Below, piece by piece: positions 1-12,181 of a stretch of 64,000 nucleotides of DNA. The stretch covers positions 2,342,501-2,406,500 of the forward strand of contig OX442318.1 in the NCBI GenBank assembly GCA_949358305.1, given 5' to 3'. The DNA is from Strigamia acuminata. Its lineage: Eukaryota > Arthropoda > Chilopoda > Geophilomorpha > Linotaeniidae. The notes under the pieces were generated by a model, which was given only the letters and a program-made list of their open reading frames with translations, did not search any database and was not told where the DNA came from. Each line of letters starts with the position of its first letter. Within the stretch, counting starts at the first letter, position 1. The position numbers were made by a program, and so were the translations under genes.

Positions 1-647
1 TGCATTTTTCGCAAGCATTTGAGGGATTAAGAATTAATCTCTCATTGATTTTTAGAAAAATTCCATAAACTTTTCATCTGCCGCTAATCGTTCCTCCGAT
101 ATATTGATTTCTTTGACGGCAAAGCTTTGTCATTTTCCCTTGCTGATAACAAACCCTAACATTGAGAATATTTTCTGCCATTTCGGCCCATTCATCTCAA
201 ACTAGGCTCACCTTGAGGCTACCGATACATTCAAGCTTCACTGCAATGCTTTTTAATTTGTTATCTAACTTATATAGAGTAGTTCAGAAAGTCTGGTTCA
301 CAGTAAATAATTCCCAAACGGTTTTAGATGTTGATTTAGCAAAATGATTGTCAGGGTAGTTGTTTGGGGGAAACCCAATTATGACATCCAATTTGACCTC
401 AGAGGTCATCTTCAAGGTCATGCATCTTGTAACTTAAGAACCGTGACAGATAGAGAGAAAAAGGGAATTAGAAAGTTGTAGAGCACCATCTAATTAGTCT
501 AAAACTGTTCTTAAAAAAATTATCTCTTACTGAAAAGATTTGAGAAAAAAAGGTTTTTTAAAACGTTAGTACAGGATTAACGCAGGCACTTGGATCGACA
601 GAGTAGTGCACTTCTTCGCAAACATCGACAAGTCCGATCCTGACATA

Positions 648-672
648 ATGCAATTTGACTCCGCCCACAATA
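648..672 (+). repeat. Dispersed short repeat, copy 1 of 3
   Basis: The segment shares the block ACTCCGCCCACAATA and flanking bases with 23979-24018 and 45205-45245. All three copies read in the same orientation. In the other two the conserved block extends upstream through AAAATCATGATGTAATG. No terminal repeats or target duplication could be defined, so the class is unknown; a fragment of a larger interspersed element is likely. Confidence 0.6.
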
Positions 673-2413
673 AGAAAACTCCAAACTAACAATGTTACAA
701 TGCGGGAGTCAACCATTGTTACGATCACATGATTGTGTCACCTGACCTCATTTTTCCAAAGGTCTATTGGAACCTTTGACTCACCTCCTATTTAAAAAGT
801 AATAAAATGCTTGACATCCAATCTATGGTCCAAAGGTCACCTTTGGGGCACCGTTAAAACCACGATCAAGCACTTCCTATTCAACTGCGTTAACAAATCG
901 ACGTTATCTCTAAAGACACGTTTACATTGTTGCAAAATTTAGCACGCAAAATGGTCGCCCAAGAATTCACATGAAAAAATTTGCTTCTCATGTTCTCAAT
1001 GAAGCAAAAAGAAGTGATTGATACATCGTTTTGAATCAATTGTGAAGTTGGTGACGACATACGCTATCTCGTCTGTCATTGGCCAACACGTCTCGTCTTC
1101 CATCGCGTTTGCTCCTTCTCCGAAACACCTGAAACACTTTAAAGCAAAATTGTCGCCACAAAATAAAACCACGACTTTCTTACAATCCACCAAAATCCAA
1201 CCACCATCCGTAAAACCCGCGTCAACTCCCCCAACAAAATCTACAATTGCACCCCGAAACCGCCATCCGAAGCCTTAATCTCTCTCTCCCAACTTACAAG
1301 CACACAATCTGCCTCCTGCTCCATTTAATACGAAAACCTACACCTTAAAAATGAAACAACATGTCTTCAACTTCATAAAATGCACTTATCAGCCCACTGA
1401 AGTCACATCCCAAGCCTCCAGCAGACCTACAACCCTGTAAAGCCGTACTATCCCACCGTGTGACTATGTTTTTCACCTCATTTAAGTTAAGAGCTATAGT
1501 ATCTCTACCTCATCTCGGAAGTGGCTGCGATTCGAGGAGACGCAAAGCCCCATTGAGCAATGCCACAAGTCCGTTTGCCTTCACTACACTTTCACCATCA
1601 ACTACTCCTCCCTTCAGACCCATTCCGGCAAAAAAGGAAGAGCGGGAGGGGAAGGGGGGGGACTATATACATTGATTGAAAGGCCCTTATGTCGACGCCT
1701 TCACGCGTCCAATGCACAGTGCCATCAAGCAGGTGGCAGGCCTCTCATGGAAACGCACACACACCATGAATCATGAATAAGGAATGAAGTAGCTTGCGCG
1801 AAGAGAGCAACTTGCAGCCGGTTTAACTTTGCCGCGGCTCGCTAACACAATAAGCGGCAGATGAGCTGATATTGTCATTAATCGCATTAATGTTTCAATG
1901 ATATCCTTTTAGAGTCATCAAATTTGTATATTTTATCCACTTTGAGTGAGAGAGACAGAGAGATAGCAGGCAAGTCAACATCGGCTTGAATATTTCACCG
2001 GTAAAGCGATGTGCAACTTGTGTGTTGTAAAATGCGCGCCGTCCGGACAAACTCGAAGGAGTTGATGAAAATTTAAAACGGCGAGGCACATTTCGAGCAA
2101 GTGAAGAAACATTAGTTTCATTAGCTCCGAAGACTGTTGGCAAGCCGTAAACAACATTAAAGGACAAGTGCTCTGTTAATCTTGCTTCCACTAATGCGTG
2201 CATTCAGCGTTCAAAGTCGTAAATGGTTTATTTCGATGTCTTTGTTTTTACGCCGAGAAAGCAGTAAAATAGGCGTTTTCATTACGTTCAATTAGAGGTA
2301 ATATCATTATTATCGATAGTTGGGAATCACGCTGAATGCACATTGGTTAAAGATCCGCTTCGATAGGCATCGGATTTACCGTTAAACTAAAGAAACTACA
2401 GTTTTTTCTTCAG

Positions 2414-2580
2414 AAGATGAAGCATTAGGGGATTGCTATTCTGCCACACCACGGTACGCGCACTCCTTATTTTCCCAGGTTCCTCGCATCTATAATGAAT
2501 ATCCTGCAATACTTAAATCAGCTTTAATTGCCAGTTGTCGTTTCCTCTGTATAATTTTTGTTAGATTAAGCAGTTTATAG
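2414..2580 (+). CDS. Weak candidate terminal exon, unknown protein
   Basis: A strong acceptor-like tract (pyrimidine run ending TTTTTTCTTCAG at 2413) is followed by 54 open codons to TAG at 2578. The reading assumes two bases complete a split codon. The predicted peptide begins DEALGDCYSATPRYAHS and ends in a hydrophobic, arginine-containing tail; no domain is recognised. It has no ATG of its own, so it could only be an internal or last exon. A chance open frame of this length next to an acceptor is quite possible at this AT content. Confidence 0.18.
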
Positions 2581-4079
2581 CCTGTAGGTTATGAGAATTT
2601 TTTTGCTCTGAGCAACCCACATATTTCAAACAACAATATGAAACAAAGCACCCTAACATGACTGCAAGGCATTTCCATTCAGTCAGCACCCCAGGCAACC
2701 TTTTATTTGTAGTATGACAAAACAGAACACCCTAACATGACTCGGAGGCATTCCCAATCACTAAGCGCCCTAGGTGTTTGCTTAAATTACTGTTTTGTTT
2801 CCAGTTGTCGGTTTCGACAAATGACAAAGGCTGGTTTACGATGCTGCAAAACGACTAGCAAAATTTAATTTCTGTGAAGCAAATTCAGAATTGAAAATTG
2901 TTAATTCCCTTTGTCTCAACATATTGTGCAACCTATTTTCTGCGCTTCGCGTGATTGTAACCTACCCTTTAACTCATAAGACAGGGTTCGGCAATTAATT
3001 TTAAGTGGGATCCGGATACTATTGAAAATTTTTATCGAGGTCCAGAAAAAAAAACTCATAATACTTACGGAGTACTAGTTTTAAATTTTTATTTTGACTA
3101 TTGCCGACCACTGTCATGCGACTTCAATTACAACTGAATTTTATTTCGTGGCACATGCGATATCATTTACAGGGCCACCCCGTGCGGGTGAGTAGGTTGT
3201 GCCCTGCATTACTTGTACATACTGAATAAATAAAATTTCCTTTTATTTTAATTTGCAAATTCTACATTATAAGGGCGTTGGAATATAATTTTGAACAAAG
3301 GCACCTCTCACTGATCATGCATATTGTTTTAACCAAGAGTAGGAAGTAATGCATGCTCTCATTGTTTGTTTACATACAATAGAATCTGCTCTGTTCCCTT
3401 CTGCAGCCCACTTGTGACTGCTCGTGTCGATAATGTGTTGTCGTTATTCAGTAAGTTTGGTAGTGCCGCTTAACCGATAGAATAACAAGATGTATTAGTT
3501 AAAGCTAGCGGAGATTAAATTAACAAAAATTTCCATTTTTATTCCAGTCTCATCAGATATGGAAAAAATGAGAAAGAAAATTTTATTGCCGGACGTAAAA
3601 AAGGAGAAATAAAAGTAACGGATGAAAAACTGGGAAAAGCTCAAACACGCTTGAGTTTGCATCGGTAATGAGAAGAAACGGTAATCCGAGTAATTAATTA
3701 ATGCGTAATTACTTTAATTTCCGAAATGTTAAGAGTATATTACAGGAAATGCGAGCAGAGAGGTGCAAATGTCAGCGAACGTCTTTAGTGCCACAATGTG
3801 CTGGCACTTCAAAATCCCAAAGCAAGACGATATTAAAACGAATCATGGGCCGTCTAGTGGCAGAAGATGAACCTCTCGCGCGGTAATGACGCTTGAGCCA
3901 TCAACAGGATGCAGTCAAAATTAACTCATCTATTTACTAGGAAACAACAAGCAAAATGGAATCTCCAGATAAGATTAAATTTGTTTAAAAAATTACCTAC
4001 AATCTAATTTAGCGCAGACTAAATTAAAACTAGTTCATAGCTTGCATTGAAGCTTAAATATCTTTCGCACTGTTTGATC

Positions 4080-4340
4080 CGATTATTTAATTTATGCGAT
4101 TGTTTAATCTTTTTAGATTGTTTGGTTTTTTAGGATTGTTTGGTTTTTTAGAATTGTTTGATTTTTTAGGATTGTTTGGTTTATTTTAATTATTTCATTT
4201 TTTTGTGATTGTTTAATTTATTTTAATTATTTGGGTTTGTAGAATTGTTTGGTTTATTTTAATTATTTGGTTTTTTAGGATTGTTTGGTTTCTTTTGATT
4301 ATTTCATTTTTTGTGATTGTTTGGGTTTTTGCCGTTGTTT
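4080..4340. repeat. Degenerate T-rich minisatellite
   Basis: An imperfect tandem array built on variants of GATTGTTTGGTTTTTTAG, alternating with TTTATTTTAATTATTT segments. Copies differ in length (about 18-30 bp) and sequence, so the array looks old. No coding potential. Confidence 0.75.
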
Positions 4341-5979
4341 TAAATTTCAAACAACAAAGACAGTAAACAGTCGAATAATCAAATTTTTTGAAAAAAATTG
4401 ATCATTACATGCAGTTTGTTCCACCCAATATGCAGAATGGTACTAATTACCTCTCGGAGAAAACTGAGTTCTTTACAAATGTCTTTTTCTTTTCGACTAA
4501 TCCTCTAATCTCACGGACGAATCCCACAAAATATGAATGTTAGAAAAATTTTACATTTGTTTCAACTTTTCTGCATCTCTTGCAATTGCAATATTGATTT
4601 TCAGTTACCCAGAGCAAAAATGAACAAAACTCCAGTCTAAAGACTATATGTCATTATTCCATACTTAAAAAAAACCAAAAAAAAAAAAAAAAAAAAAAAA
4701 AACCAATACAATTTATTTCTTAAAGAATTTTCCTTCATTTTCAATTATTTCTCAAAGATCAAACCCAAAAACTAATTTAAAAGTAATCTCATATCCCTCA
4801 GACCCAAAAACAAAACATTAAAATCACTAGAATTTGACCAACTGTTGGATGTTCCATTAAATAAAATGAAAACACTTAATTGCTTTGTGTGGTGGCTAAC
4901 CTTTGCACAACCATCAAAATTGTGTAATTAAAGTGATTGCAGCACAAACATGATTGAGCTTCTAGTAAAATGAGCTTTGCATATTTCTAATTACAAAGTT
5001 ACTTCCAAGGGATCTAAAAGCTTAGCTTACAGTGTAAACTCAACCTCCAATTAGCCACTCAATAAACAAATTAATATGCATTAATAATAATGAATTCAAC
5101 ACTTCCCAAAGATCTTAAGTCTTTCGTAAGACCGGTCTTCGGCACTTCCCAAAAACAATCAAGTTTGTGGACCAAAACCTGACCTCTGATGATAACTTCA
5201 AGATCATTCTTTAGTTTCCATTACATCTTGTAATAAAGGTCCCAAAGCACTGCTTAAAAAGTTCCAAATTGAAATGAAATAGCACTTGTTTGCATAACAC
5301 AGTTGCTATTCCCTTCTCTCTTCAATAATTCTATTTTTCTAGCTTTCACTTAAAATTAACAAGTTAAATTTCATTAAGAATGCAAATAGACAAAAGCAAA
5401 TTACTTTTTCCATAGTTGCTACAGTCCTCACTTCCTCACTTTAAACTAAAACTTCACTACATAAAAACTCTGCAAGAGTTTCCAATTACATGTAAGCGTG
5501 CTCACAAAAACTTGTACATTACCAGTTGAGTAATATAATAATAAATGGACAAAAATCTAACTGATGTTGTTGGAGTCACTTCACTTGTAAACATAAGACA
5601 ATTTTAAAGAGTAAATATTAATACTAAAATGTGTGCAATGACCTAATGACCATCTGATTTACAAGGGATTTTATACAAAAGACCAGACCGGTTAGATATT
5701 TTGTGGAACTGCTTGCCATATTGCACCACAAGGGCTTGTTTTCTTGGCCTGATAAAAAAAATCTTACTGAAAGGGACATGCATAAGATTTATGCCTTGGG
5801 ATTTGTGTGTGGACCTATGGGGGGAAGGGAGAAGGGAAGAGATTGAGGAAGCAAAGATGAGGGGAGATAAAAAGATGTGAGGAAAGATTAAAAGAAAGAT
5901 AGGGTTTGAAAAAAGATTGTAGAGGGAAGGGTTGGGGGTAGGGAAAATGGTGGGGGATACAAGGTCTTACAAGTTAGAA

Positions 5980-6064
5980 TAGAGGATCGAAAGGGAATTG
6001 AACCGCGGTAGGTCTTTCGCGATTGGTTTGTACTCGGGACACTTTCTACTGAGCTCATGTATCA
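5980..6064 (-). other. tRNA-like relic or SINE head
   Basis: On the minus strand the segment carries an A-box-like motif (TGAGCTCAGTAG, 6046-6057) and a good B-box (GGTTCAATTCC, 5994-6004) about 53 nt apart, as in internal RNA polymerase III promoters. The T-stem pairs poorly and no confident anticodon arm can be drawn, so this is not a functional tRNA gene as read. The head of a tRNA-derived SINE or a decayed tRNA are both possible. No second copy was found in the window. Confidence 0.4.
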
Positions 6065-6532
6065 ATTATGAATGCTTTTAGACTAATTTGACGGTGTTCT
6101 ACAACTTTGTAATTGAAAATTTTGCTCTACGTCTAAAGACTAGTTCACAATGCTGCAAATTATTGTTTGCATCACACGCAGTGCAGAAAATCCGGCCGGC
6201 CGACATTTCCCGTTTGTTCCAAAACTTGTCAAAAGTGGTCAGTAAAGATCAGTGAGCTTCTATGAAGGCCATTTTGCCCTTCAGTGAGGGTGCCACCACG
6301 ACACTGGACCATAGGGGGCCTTGCGACAACCTTTTACAACCAAAAGGATTTATTCTATACTTAGTAGGCGCATTCAATCCTCAAAAGACAAATTGTCTCC
6401 TCCTTAAATCACTTAAAGAAGTGAATTCTCAATTGAACCGTGAACCGAGGATAACATGGACACGTATCCGTGTGTTATTTCCTATTGATTCATTGTTTTG
6501 TGTGCTGATTGGATGACAGCAGACACGTGTCA

Positions 6533-6575
6533 TGCAAAGAAGTGATTTCGATTTCGCTTAATCTTAATCCTCTTA
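6533..6575 (+). repeat. Dispersed repeat, inverted relative at 45252
   Basis: The stretch with AAAGAAGTGATTTCGATTTC and TTAATCTTAATCCTC is matched in reverse complement at 45252-45297. The family and its boundaries are unknown. Confidence 0.5.
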
Positions 6576-7894
6576 TTTAAATTTTTTCAAGTTGACTTCT
6601 CAGAGATGTGATGTAAAAAAACGTCATATCCTGTTTCGAGAAGCCGTTTCAGACCAAGGCTACTTGAATACTATAAGGTTGCGCCATCTGGCAAAAAAAT
6701 AACAATTTTGCGCGCATACATCTGCGTACAACGTCACTGGAGGAGCCATGTTGTCACAGATTATAATCTGTATTGTTGTATCACCGGCCATTCATAGCGT
6801 CACATATTTTTAAATTTAAATTTAATTAAATTTAATTCACACGCATGAAATTAGTCTCAATTTTATTTTATTTTATGTTCACTAAAAATTCGAGTATTAA
6901 CTCTCGGTATTAAATATCCCTAGCAATCTGATATCACATACCAGTATATATTTTAGGACTTTTAAATACGTTGCTAGGCCCTCTGATGACGTCACGCTTT
7001 TCGACCAATGATGGCAAAGTGTTCAAGTTGCACCCCCCTAGTTTCAGACAAATAAGTAAATTCGTCTTTTGAGCATTGAATGTGTCCTATTGTAAACTGT
7101 ATATACAGTTTCCTCCCAGTTTTTCTGGCAACATTTATGAAACCATTACAAAATCTTTACTTACTTTCCTTGTATTGCAGAACGTTGATGTGTTTTTGAA
7201 GAATAACGACACAGCGATAACATCTTTCGTGGCTGCAAAGAAAAAAAAGAGAAAATAAATAAGTTAACAACTAAATGATTTCCAACTCGATGAGCCGGCG
7301 AAGAAAGCGAAAAAAAAATAATGAAAATAATAAAAATAAAATACAACTTTTCTTAGCACTTGCATGAAATTAATGGGCCTTTTATCTCGCGCTGTGGCCA
7401 AGTATAACTCAGAGCAATTTATTAGTTTCACACGCAGCTTTCAATTTATGTGGACTCAACACGAAACTTATACATGAGCAAATTCATGTTCAACCGTAAG
7501 ACTACATACTCATCCTTTATGCTTGATTCTTTGCAAGCAGATAAATAAATGGATAAATGGATAAATAAAAAATAAAATTACACACATACAACAAGTTAAG
7601 TGAACCTCATTCCATTAAGCCGTGTAGGAAAACACATTACGATAAACAAACACACAAAACATCCTAATTCATTTCACTCACGGTACTAAATTATATGCTC
7701 ATTTCCTGGGATAGGTGAACAACCTATCCCTGCCCCACCCCAAAAGTTCACACTGTGCAACAATGTTCTATGCTAACAGCCAATAAAATTCAAAAAGTCC
7801 ATATCTCGAAAGCCGTCGCTCGAATTTTGATGTAAAATGGTGATGTTTGCAGGATGAGAGAAATAAGTAGCCAGATGGTTTGTGATAAAGCATA

Positions 7895-8303
7895 CCCAAG
7901 TAAAAAAAATCTGCAGAATTCTGCAGAAAATTTGCCTGTCGACAAAATTCTGCAGAAAATCTTTTTTCTCTGCAGAATTCTGCAGAAAATCTTTTTTCTC
8001 TGCAGAATTCTGCAGAAAATCTTTTTTCTCTGCAAAATTCTGCAGAAAGTCTTTTTTCTCTGCAAAATTCTGCAGAAAATCTTTTTTCTCTGCAAAATTC
8101 TGCAGAAAATCTTTTTTCTCTGCAAAATTCTGCAGAAAAATTATCAGCCGAAAATATTCTGCAGAATACGTTAACATTTTCTGCAGCATTCTGCAGAATT
8201 TTGTAATTTTTTCTGCAGAAAATTTTTCTGCAGAGCATGCAGAATTCTGCAGAAAATTTTTCTGCAGAGCATGCAGAATTCTGCAGAACCTTTTTCTCCT
8301 GAG
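7895..8303. mobile_element. CTGCAG-rich MITE with an internal 30-bp array
   Basis: The element is flanked by TA on both sides (7893-7894 and 8304-8305) and has imperfect terminal inverted repeats of about 32 bp. Left end: CCCAAGTAAAAAAAATCTGC. Right end read inward: CTCAGGAGAAAAAGGTTCTG. The interior is a series of TTCTGCAGAATTCTGCAG palindromes. A 30-bp unit is amplified about six times at 7945-8138. Because 30 is divisible by 3, long open frames run on both strands; these are repeat artefacts, not proteins. A shorter relative without the array is at 56071-56238. The TA flanks suggest Tc1/mariner-type mobilisation (inference). Confidence 0.75.
7945..8138. repeat. 30-bp minisatellite inside the MITE
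   Basis: About 6.5 copies of a 30-bp unit (TTCTGCAGAAAATCTTTTTT core), nearly identical apart from GAATTC/AAATTC variation in the palindrome. It is absent from the related element at 56071, so it expanded after that element type formed. Confidence 0.85.
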
Positions 8304-8988
8304 TACAACTAAATTTTAATCCTTAAAGAAGAAATATGTAAATCAGTTCCACCCCCTCAAGTAAGCACATAACTTAGACTTAACCCTTTTTACAAAGTAG
8401 GTCACTTAGGTCACTAAGGTTACCTCCAAACCCGCCAATTTCGAACCCTTTTCAAACTTTCAGACATCTAGCTCTTGCGGTTTTTTCGCTACGCCAACTT
8501 TGATTCTCACTCTTAAATGTCACATTCTCTCATTATTCTATTGGTTGACTAATAAGATATTTTGCTTAACTGTCAGTCTATGACCAAAGTTTCTTGTATC
8601 CCTAGAAAGTTCATCAACATGTTTTTCACACAAAAACTAGACTGGAACTAATTTTTAAACTAATTCACAACTTTTAGATATGTGTAATGTCACATACACA
8701 TTTGGCATCTGGTAAGCTTCAAATTAAACTGTCCACACATTATGTGCTCAAAAATGGTTCACAGTCCACAAACTTCTCTGATGCTAGTGTACTACAATGT
8801 GTTTTTTCAGTAATGCATTAAGGTTGTATAAAAGATTAAAAAAATTATTAGTACTAACATCAGTTGCTGTGAACTGAAAAACCATTATTCACTTAACATC
8901 ACCAAAGTTTCTAATCTAATCATTATCACAATGAATGAAATCTCTGGCTCACCCTGTATATTAAATACCAAACAAAGGACAGAAATAA
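8304..8988. other. No feature seen
   Basis: AT-rich sequence without a convincing open frame, splice signal or repeat. Confidence 0.5.
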
Positions 8989-9410
8989 TCCAAGAAATAG
9001 ACCTTGGTAAATCCAAGAAATAGACCTTAGCAATTCCAAGAAATAGACCTCGGTAAGTCCAAGAAATAGACCTTGGTAAGTCCAAGAAATAGACCTTAGT
9101 AAGTTCAAGAAATAGACCTTGGTAAGTCCAAGAAATAGACCTTGGTAAGTCCAAGAAATAGACCTTGGTAAGTCCAAGAAATAGACCTTGGTAAGTCCAA
9201 GAAATAGACCTTGGTAAGTCCAAGAAATAGACCTTGGTAAGTCCAAGAAATAGACCTTGGTAAGTCCAAGAAATAGACCTTGGTAAGTCCAAGAAATAGA
9301 CCTTGGTAAGTCCAAGAAATAGACCTTGGTAAGTCCAAGAAATAGACCTTGGTAAGTCCAAGAAATAGACCTTGGTAAGTCCAAGAAATAGACCTTAGTA
9401 AGTATAGGAA
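8989..9410. repeat. 23-bp minisatellite, about 18 copies
   Basis: Tandem copies of a 23-bp unit (core CAAGAAATAGACCTTGGTAA). The central copies are identical; edge copies carry a few substitutions (CTTAG, CTCGG), as expected for unequal exchange that homogenises the middle. Since 23 is not a multiple of 3, all three minus-strand frames give the same 23-residue repeating peptide, which creates overlapping open frames that should not be annotated as genes. Confidence 0.92.
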
Positions 9411-10978
9411 CTAAAGCGTAGTAGGAGAAAGAAATATAGCTCCAGAAAATAAATACTTAAACTACCAGATGCTGGATCAAGATGATTCTAAACAGTAGAT
9501 AAGCTCCCAAAGAAGACTCCGCTTAACGACTTCTTCGTCATTCAACCTGGTCACTTTAAAGTAAACACTCCAAGAAGAACAAAAGCAAACCTTAATAAAT
9601 GTATAACTGAATTGCCCAATGTAATCCACACTTTTTATTACACATATAAGCCTCTTCATCCCACCATAAGTTTGTCTGCTGCAATGCCCTAAACACAAGA
9701 CATAAACTGAGAACCAATTTGGCCACAGATAAAAACCCAAACAAAGGAGAATCCATTAAAAACACAATGAGCACAATTAATCAGCAAGACCAGACCAATT
9801 CCACAAGAACAGCAATACTTCCCCCCATCAGCAGGAGCCCATGCTAAATCTGAATCCAACTTAGAAGAGACAAGTTCATCTTAAAGCCCTTGCAGCTACA
9901 TTTTAAGACTTACTGCACTTGACAAATCCCACAAAATCTCAATCAATGAACAATGTTTTTCCTCCTACACAGATTGCCTAATTCCAACTAGAAAAATAAA
10001 TTTCTTCCTCCTCCAATGTGCACTCAGCATTTCTAAGCCTCATTGAGCTTATTATCACAACTGCTACATTTTTAGGCAAAGTGATAAATTCCTCCACACT
10101 TGGGAAGCAAAGTGGATGCAAATGAATCCCAAATCCCATATTATACCAAGTGAAATATGAGCCCCCCTCCCCCTCATCCTCCTGCACCCCCTAGTGGGAG
10201 AAAAAGAAAAAAAAAGTTTAAAATCTTTAAAAAGTCTCTTTAGATTTTAGAGCAATTTGCAATTCACCAATTCCATCTCATGAAAAATAAATAGCATGTT
10301 AAATTGCTATTTGTATTATCAGTAGTTGCAATTGGAAAAATGGTAGTCGTTCGAGTTGCTCGACGACATTTATTTCCCTGGAGAGAACAAAGGAAGGAAA
10401 ATATTTCATTTCCCCTTTATTCTATCTAGCAAATGATGACTGGAATAGAAATTAATCGAACAAGGATTAGACACCCGTTGCCAATTATTGAGATGGAAAA
10501 TTCCGAATCAACTGCATGTTAAATATTTTAACTTTTCTATTGTATGGGAGGAAATTCCAGGAGTTTGCTATGAGATTATTAATAATTCATTTTGTTGATT
10601 TTCTTTGTATTTGGTGAATTGAATGGACTGTTTCTATTTTGTTGGTCGCGAATGGAATTTCTGGAATATCTTTTATTTCTACTACAGTACTTTTGCAACC
10701 TGTGATAATTTATGATCTAATCAACCAATTGTCATAAAAATTGTACAGAATATGTAAAATACTATTAAGAAATGTATTGTTTGGTAAAAAAAATATTTGT
10801 TAATTAAACTTGAAAATACCCCAAAAAACTGGTGTGTTTATACATTTGAAACAGACGTGCCCAATGTAAAAAGAACATTTTTCCATCATAAACTAAAAAA
10901 TTAAAATTTTTCCACAAAATACCCAATTAAAAAATACACTTTTGCCCAAAAAGATTTTTTTTTTGTTGTTTTCCTCAC

Positions 10979-11104
10979 CTGTTCCCTTACAAACTCCACC
11001 ACCTGGCAATCAGCCACCAATAATCCATTACAACATCTATTAGATCCACAGGAGACATACAATAATAAACACCAATAATCAACTTTTTCAGGGACACGGA
11101 AACC
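10979..11104 (-). CDS. Weak candidate exon, minus strand
   Basis: Reading the minus strand, an acceptor-like AG at 11106-11105 opens a 42-codon phase-0 frame that ends exactly at CAG before GTGAGG (10978-10973), a good donor. The peptide is rich in cysteine and hydrophobic residues and ends VADCQVVEFVREQ. The polypyrimidine tract is poor, which weakens the call. It does not match the phase needed by the exon at 12182-12326, so it is not an obvious direct neighbour of it. Confidence 0.18.
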
Positions 11105-11614
11105 CTACAATCCCCCCTTTAAAAAGATCCATTAGAAAATCAATCATGAGGATCTTAATCAAATAATCTTATAAAACTAATTCCACAAATTATTTTACTT
11201 TTTCAAAAAAAAATAAGAATGGGCTCCAAGGAAAAGTTTGCTTGCTCTAACATCTTTAAAACAAATTGATCCTACCTTAACAGACAATTTGACATTTTAA
11301 GCTTCAGATAAGACTAAAGACTCGCACACCTCGGGTAAAATCCACTTTAAAACTGCCACTCCGCTAAACTTAAAAGCAAAAGGAAAAAAGCCTAATTTCA
11401 TTGCTGATAGTGATTAAAAATTTCTAAGTTTCCATTAAAATAAAATCAAACTAATGCATACTAAAGCTCCATCTTCCGTCAATTTAGCAGGACTTATTAT
11501 CATTGACTATTGGCCAATTAATACAAGACTTTACATCTGGCAGTGTTTCATTGTAAAAATGTGAATCACGCGCAATGCTACACACATGTAGCTATTCCAG
11601 CTTTGCAATTTCAA

Positions 11615-11810
11615 TGTTATGACGTCATTCCTGATCCGAAAAACCTGCCCGCCATTTCCGTTGAAAATGTTGATGAAATAACGTCATTTCACACAGCTCA
11701 TGTATTGGCTGCGACATAAAGCGCGGGCAAAATAGTACTTGGGACAAGTACTATTTTCAAAAGTAGATTTTAAACCGGCGCGAAGGAAATGACGTCATTT
11801 GCGCATGCAC
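11615..11810. promoter_or_regulatory. Cluster of CRE-like sites
   Basis: Two perfect TGACGTCA palindromes (near 11620 and 11790) and a TAACGTCA variant (near 11680) occur within about 180 bp, with a TGCGCATGC motif next to the last. These match CREB/ATF and NRF1-type sites. The segment also contains AGTACTTGGGACAAGTACT, an inverted repeat. It could be a promoter or enhancer, or part of an unrecognised repeat; no transcription start can be assigned. Confidence 0.3.
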
Positions 11811-12181
11811 AATGGCAACGCCCAGCGTAAGTGAATCAACTTTTTGATATGAACACAACTCCATCCGAGTGAATATTGGAACTCTGTTCATTTGGATCTA
11901 ATCGGTCGGATTAGTCTCCAAAAAAAATTCAACGCAGCGTCTAACAACAACTCCCAGTTCCTAGAACACTCACCTAGTGGGGAAACCTTAAACTAGATGC
12001 GACCTGCCCTCCATAAAAAAATTATGGTTATTTTTGGGTACCCCTCATTCTTGAATTGTTGTCATCCAACAAGCAAACATCATCTGTTGTCAGCATAAAA
12101 CAACCTGTGATTCCATCTTGAACTGTGTGGGCTGCACAAGCTTTTGTAAATGGACTACAATAAGAGAAATAAATAGCTCAC

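Larger units (their letters stand above)
1..4079. other. Gene-poor single-copy-like stretch
   Basis: No recognisable gene. It holds one copy of a short dispersed repeat (648-672) and one weak exon candidate (2414-2580), both listed separately. Short open frames at 162, 996/1018 and 1895-2203 have no domain, no convincing splice context and lengths expected by chance. Confidence 0.5.
4341..7894. other. Intergenic or intronic DNA, no gene seen
   Basis: This contains a poly(A) run (about 4678-4702), purine-rich simple sequence (about 5815-5960), a tRNA-like relic (5980-6064) and a segment at 6533-6575 that recurs inverted at 45252-45297. A 34-codon open tail after an acceptor-like site on the minus strand (5643-5748) is noted but not called. 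Confidence 0.5.
9411..12181. other. Possible intron or 3' region of the exon at 12182
   Basis: This lies downstream, in minus-strand sense, of the DUF7044-like exon. It holds a weak exon candidate (10979-11104), a CRE-motif cluster (11615-11810) and a possible 23-codon minus-strand terminal exon (11297-11368). Nothing here continues the DUF7044-like reading with the required phase and recognisable sequence. The segment at about 10700-10755 is related to 49810-49875. Confidence 0.45.

Noticed and set aside
5643-5748. Minus-strand terminal exon (peptide starts PRKQALVVQYGKQF)
   Set aside because: The phase fits the end of the 12182-12326 exon, but the sequence does not continue the family pattern and it is only 34 codons.
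7768-8319. Open frames of 100-156 residues on both strands
   Set aside because: Translation of 30-bp palindromic repeats within a MITE.
8885-9384. Overlapping minus-strand open frames of 150+ residues
   Set aside because: They are three-frame translations of a 23-bp tandem repeat; all frames give the same peptide.
9780-9836. Minus-strand C-terminal membrane tail (GLLLMGGSIAVLVELVW)
   Set aside because: Attractive as a membrane anchor after an acceptor-like TTTAG, but very short and not in phase with the DUF7044-like exon.
11297-11368. Minus-strand terminal exon of 23 codons (FSGVAVLKWILPEV)
   Set aside because: Good acceptor, but too short to support and out of phase with the nearby exon.
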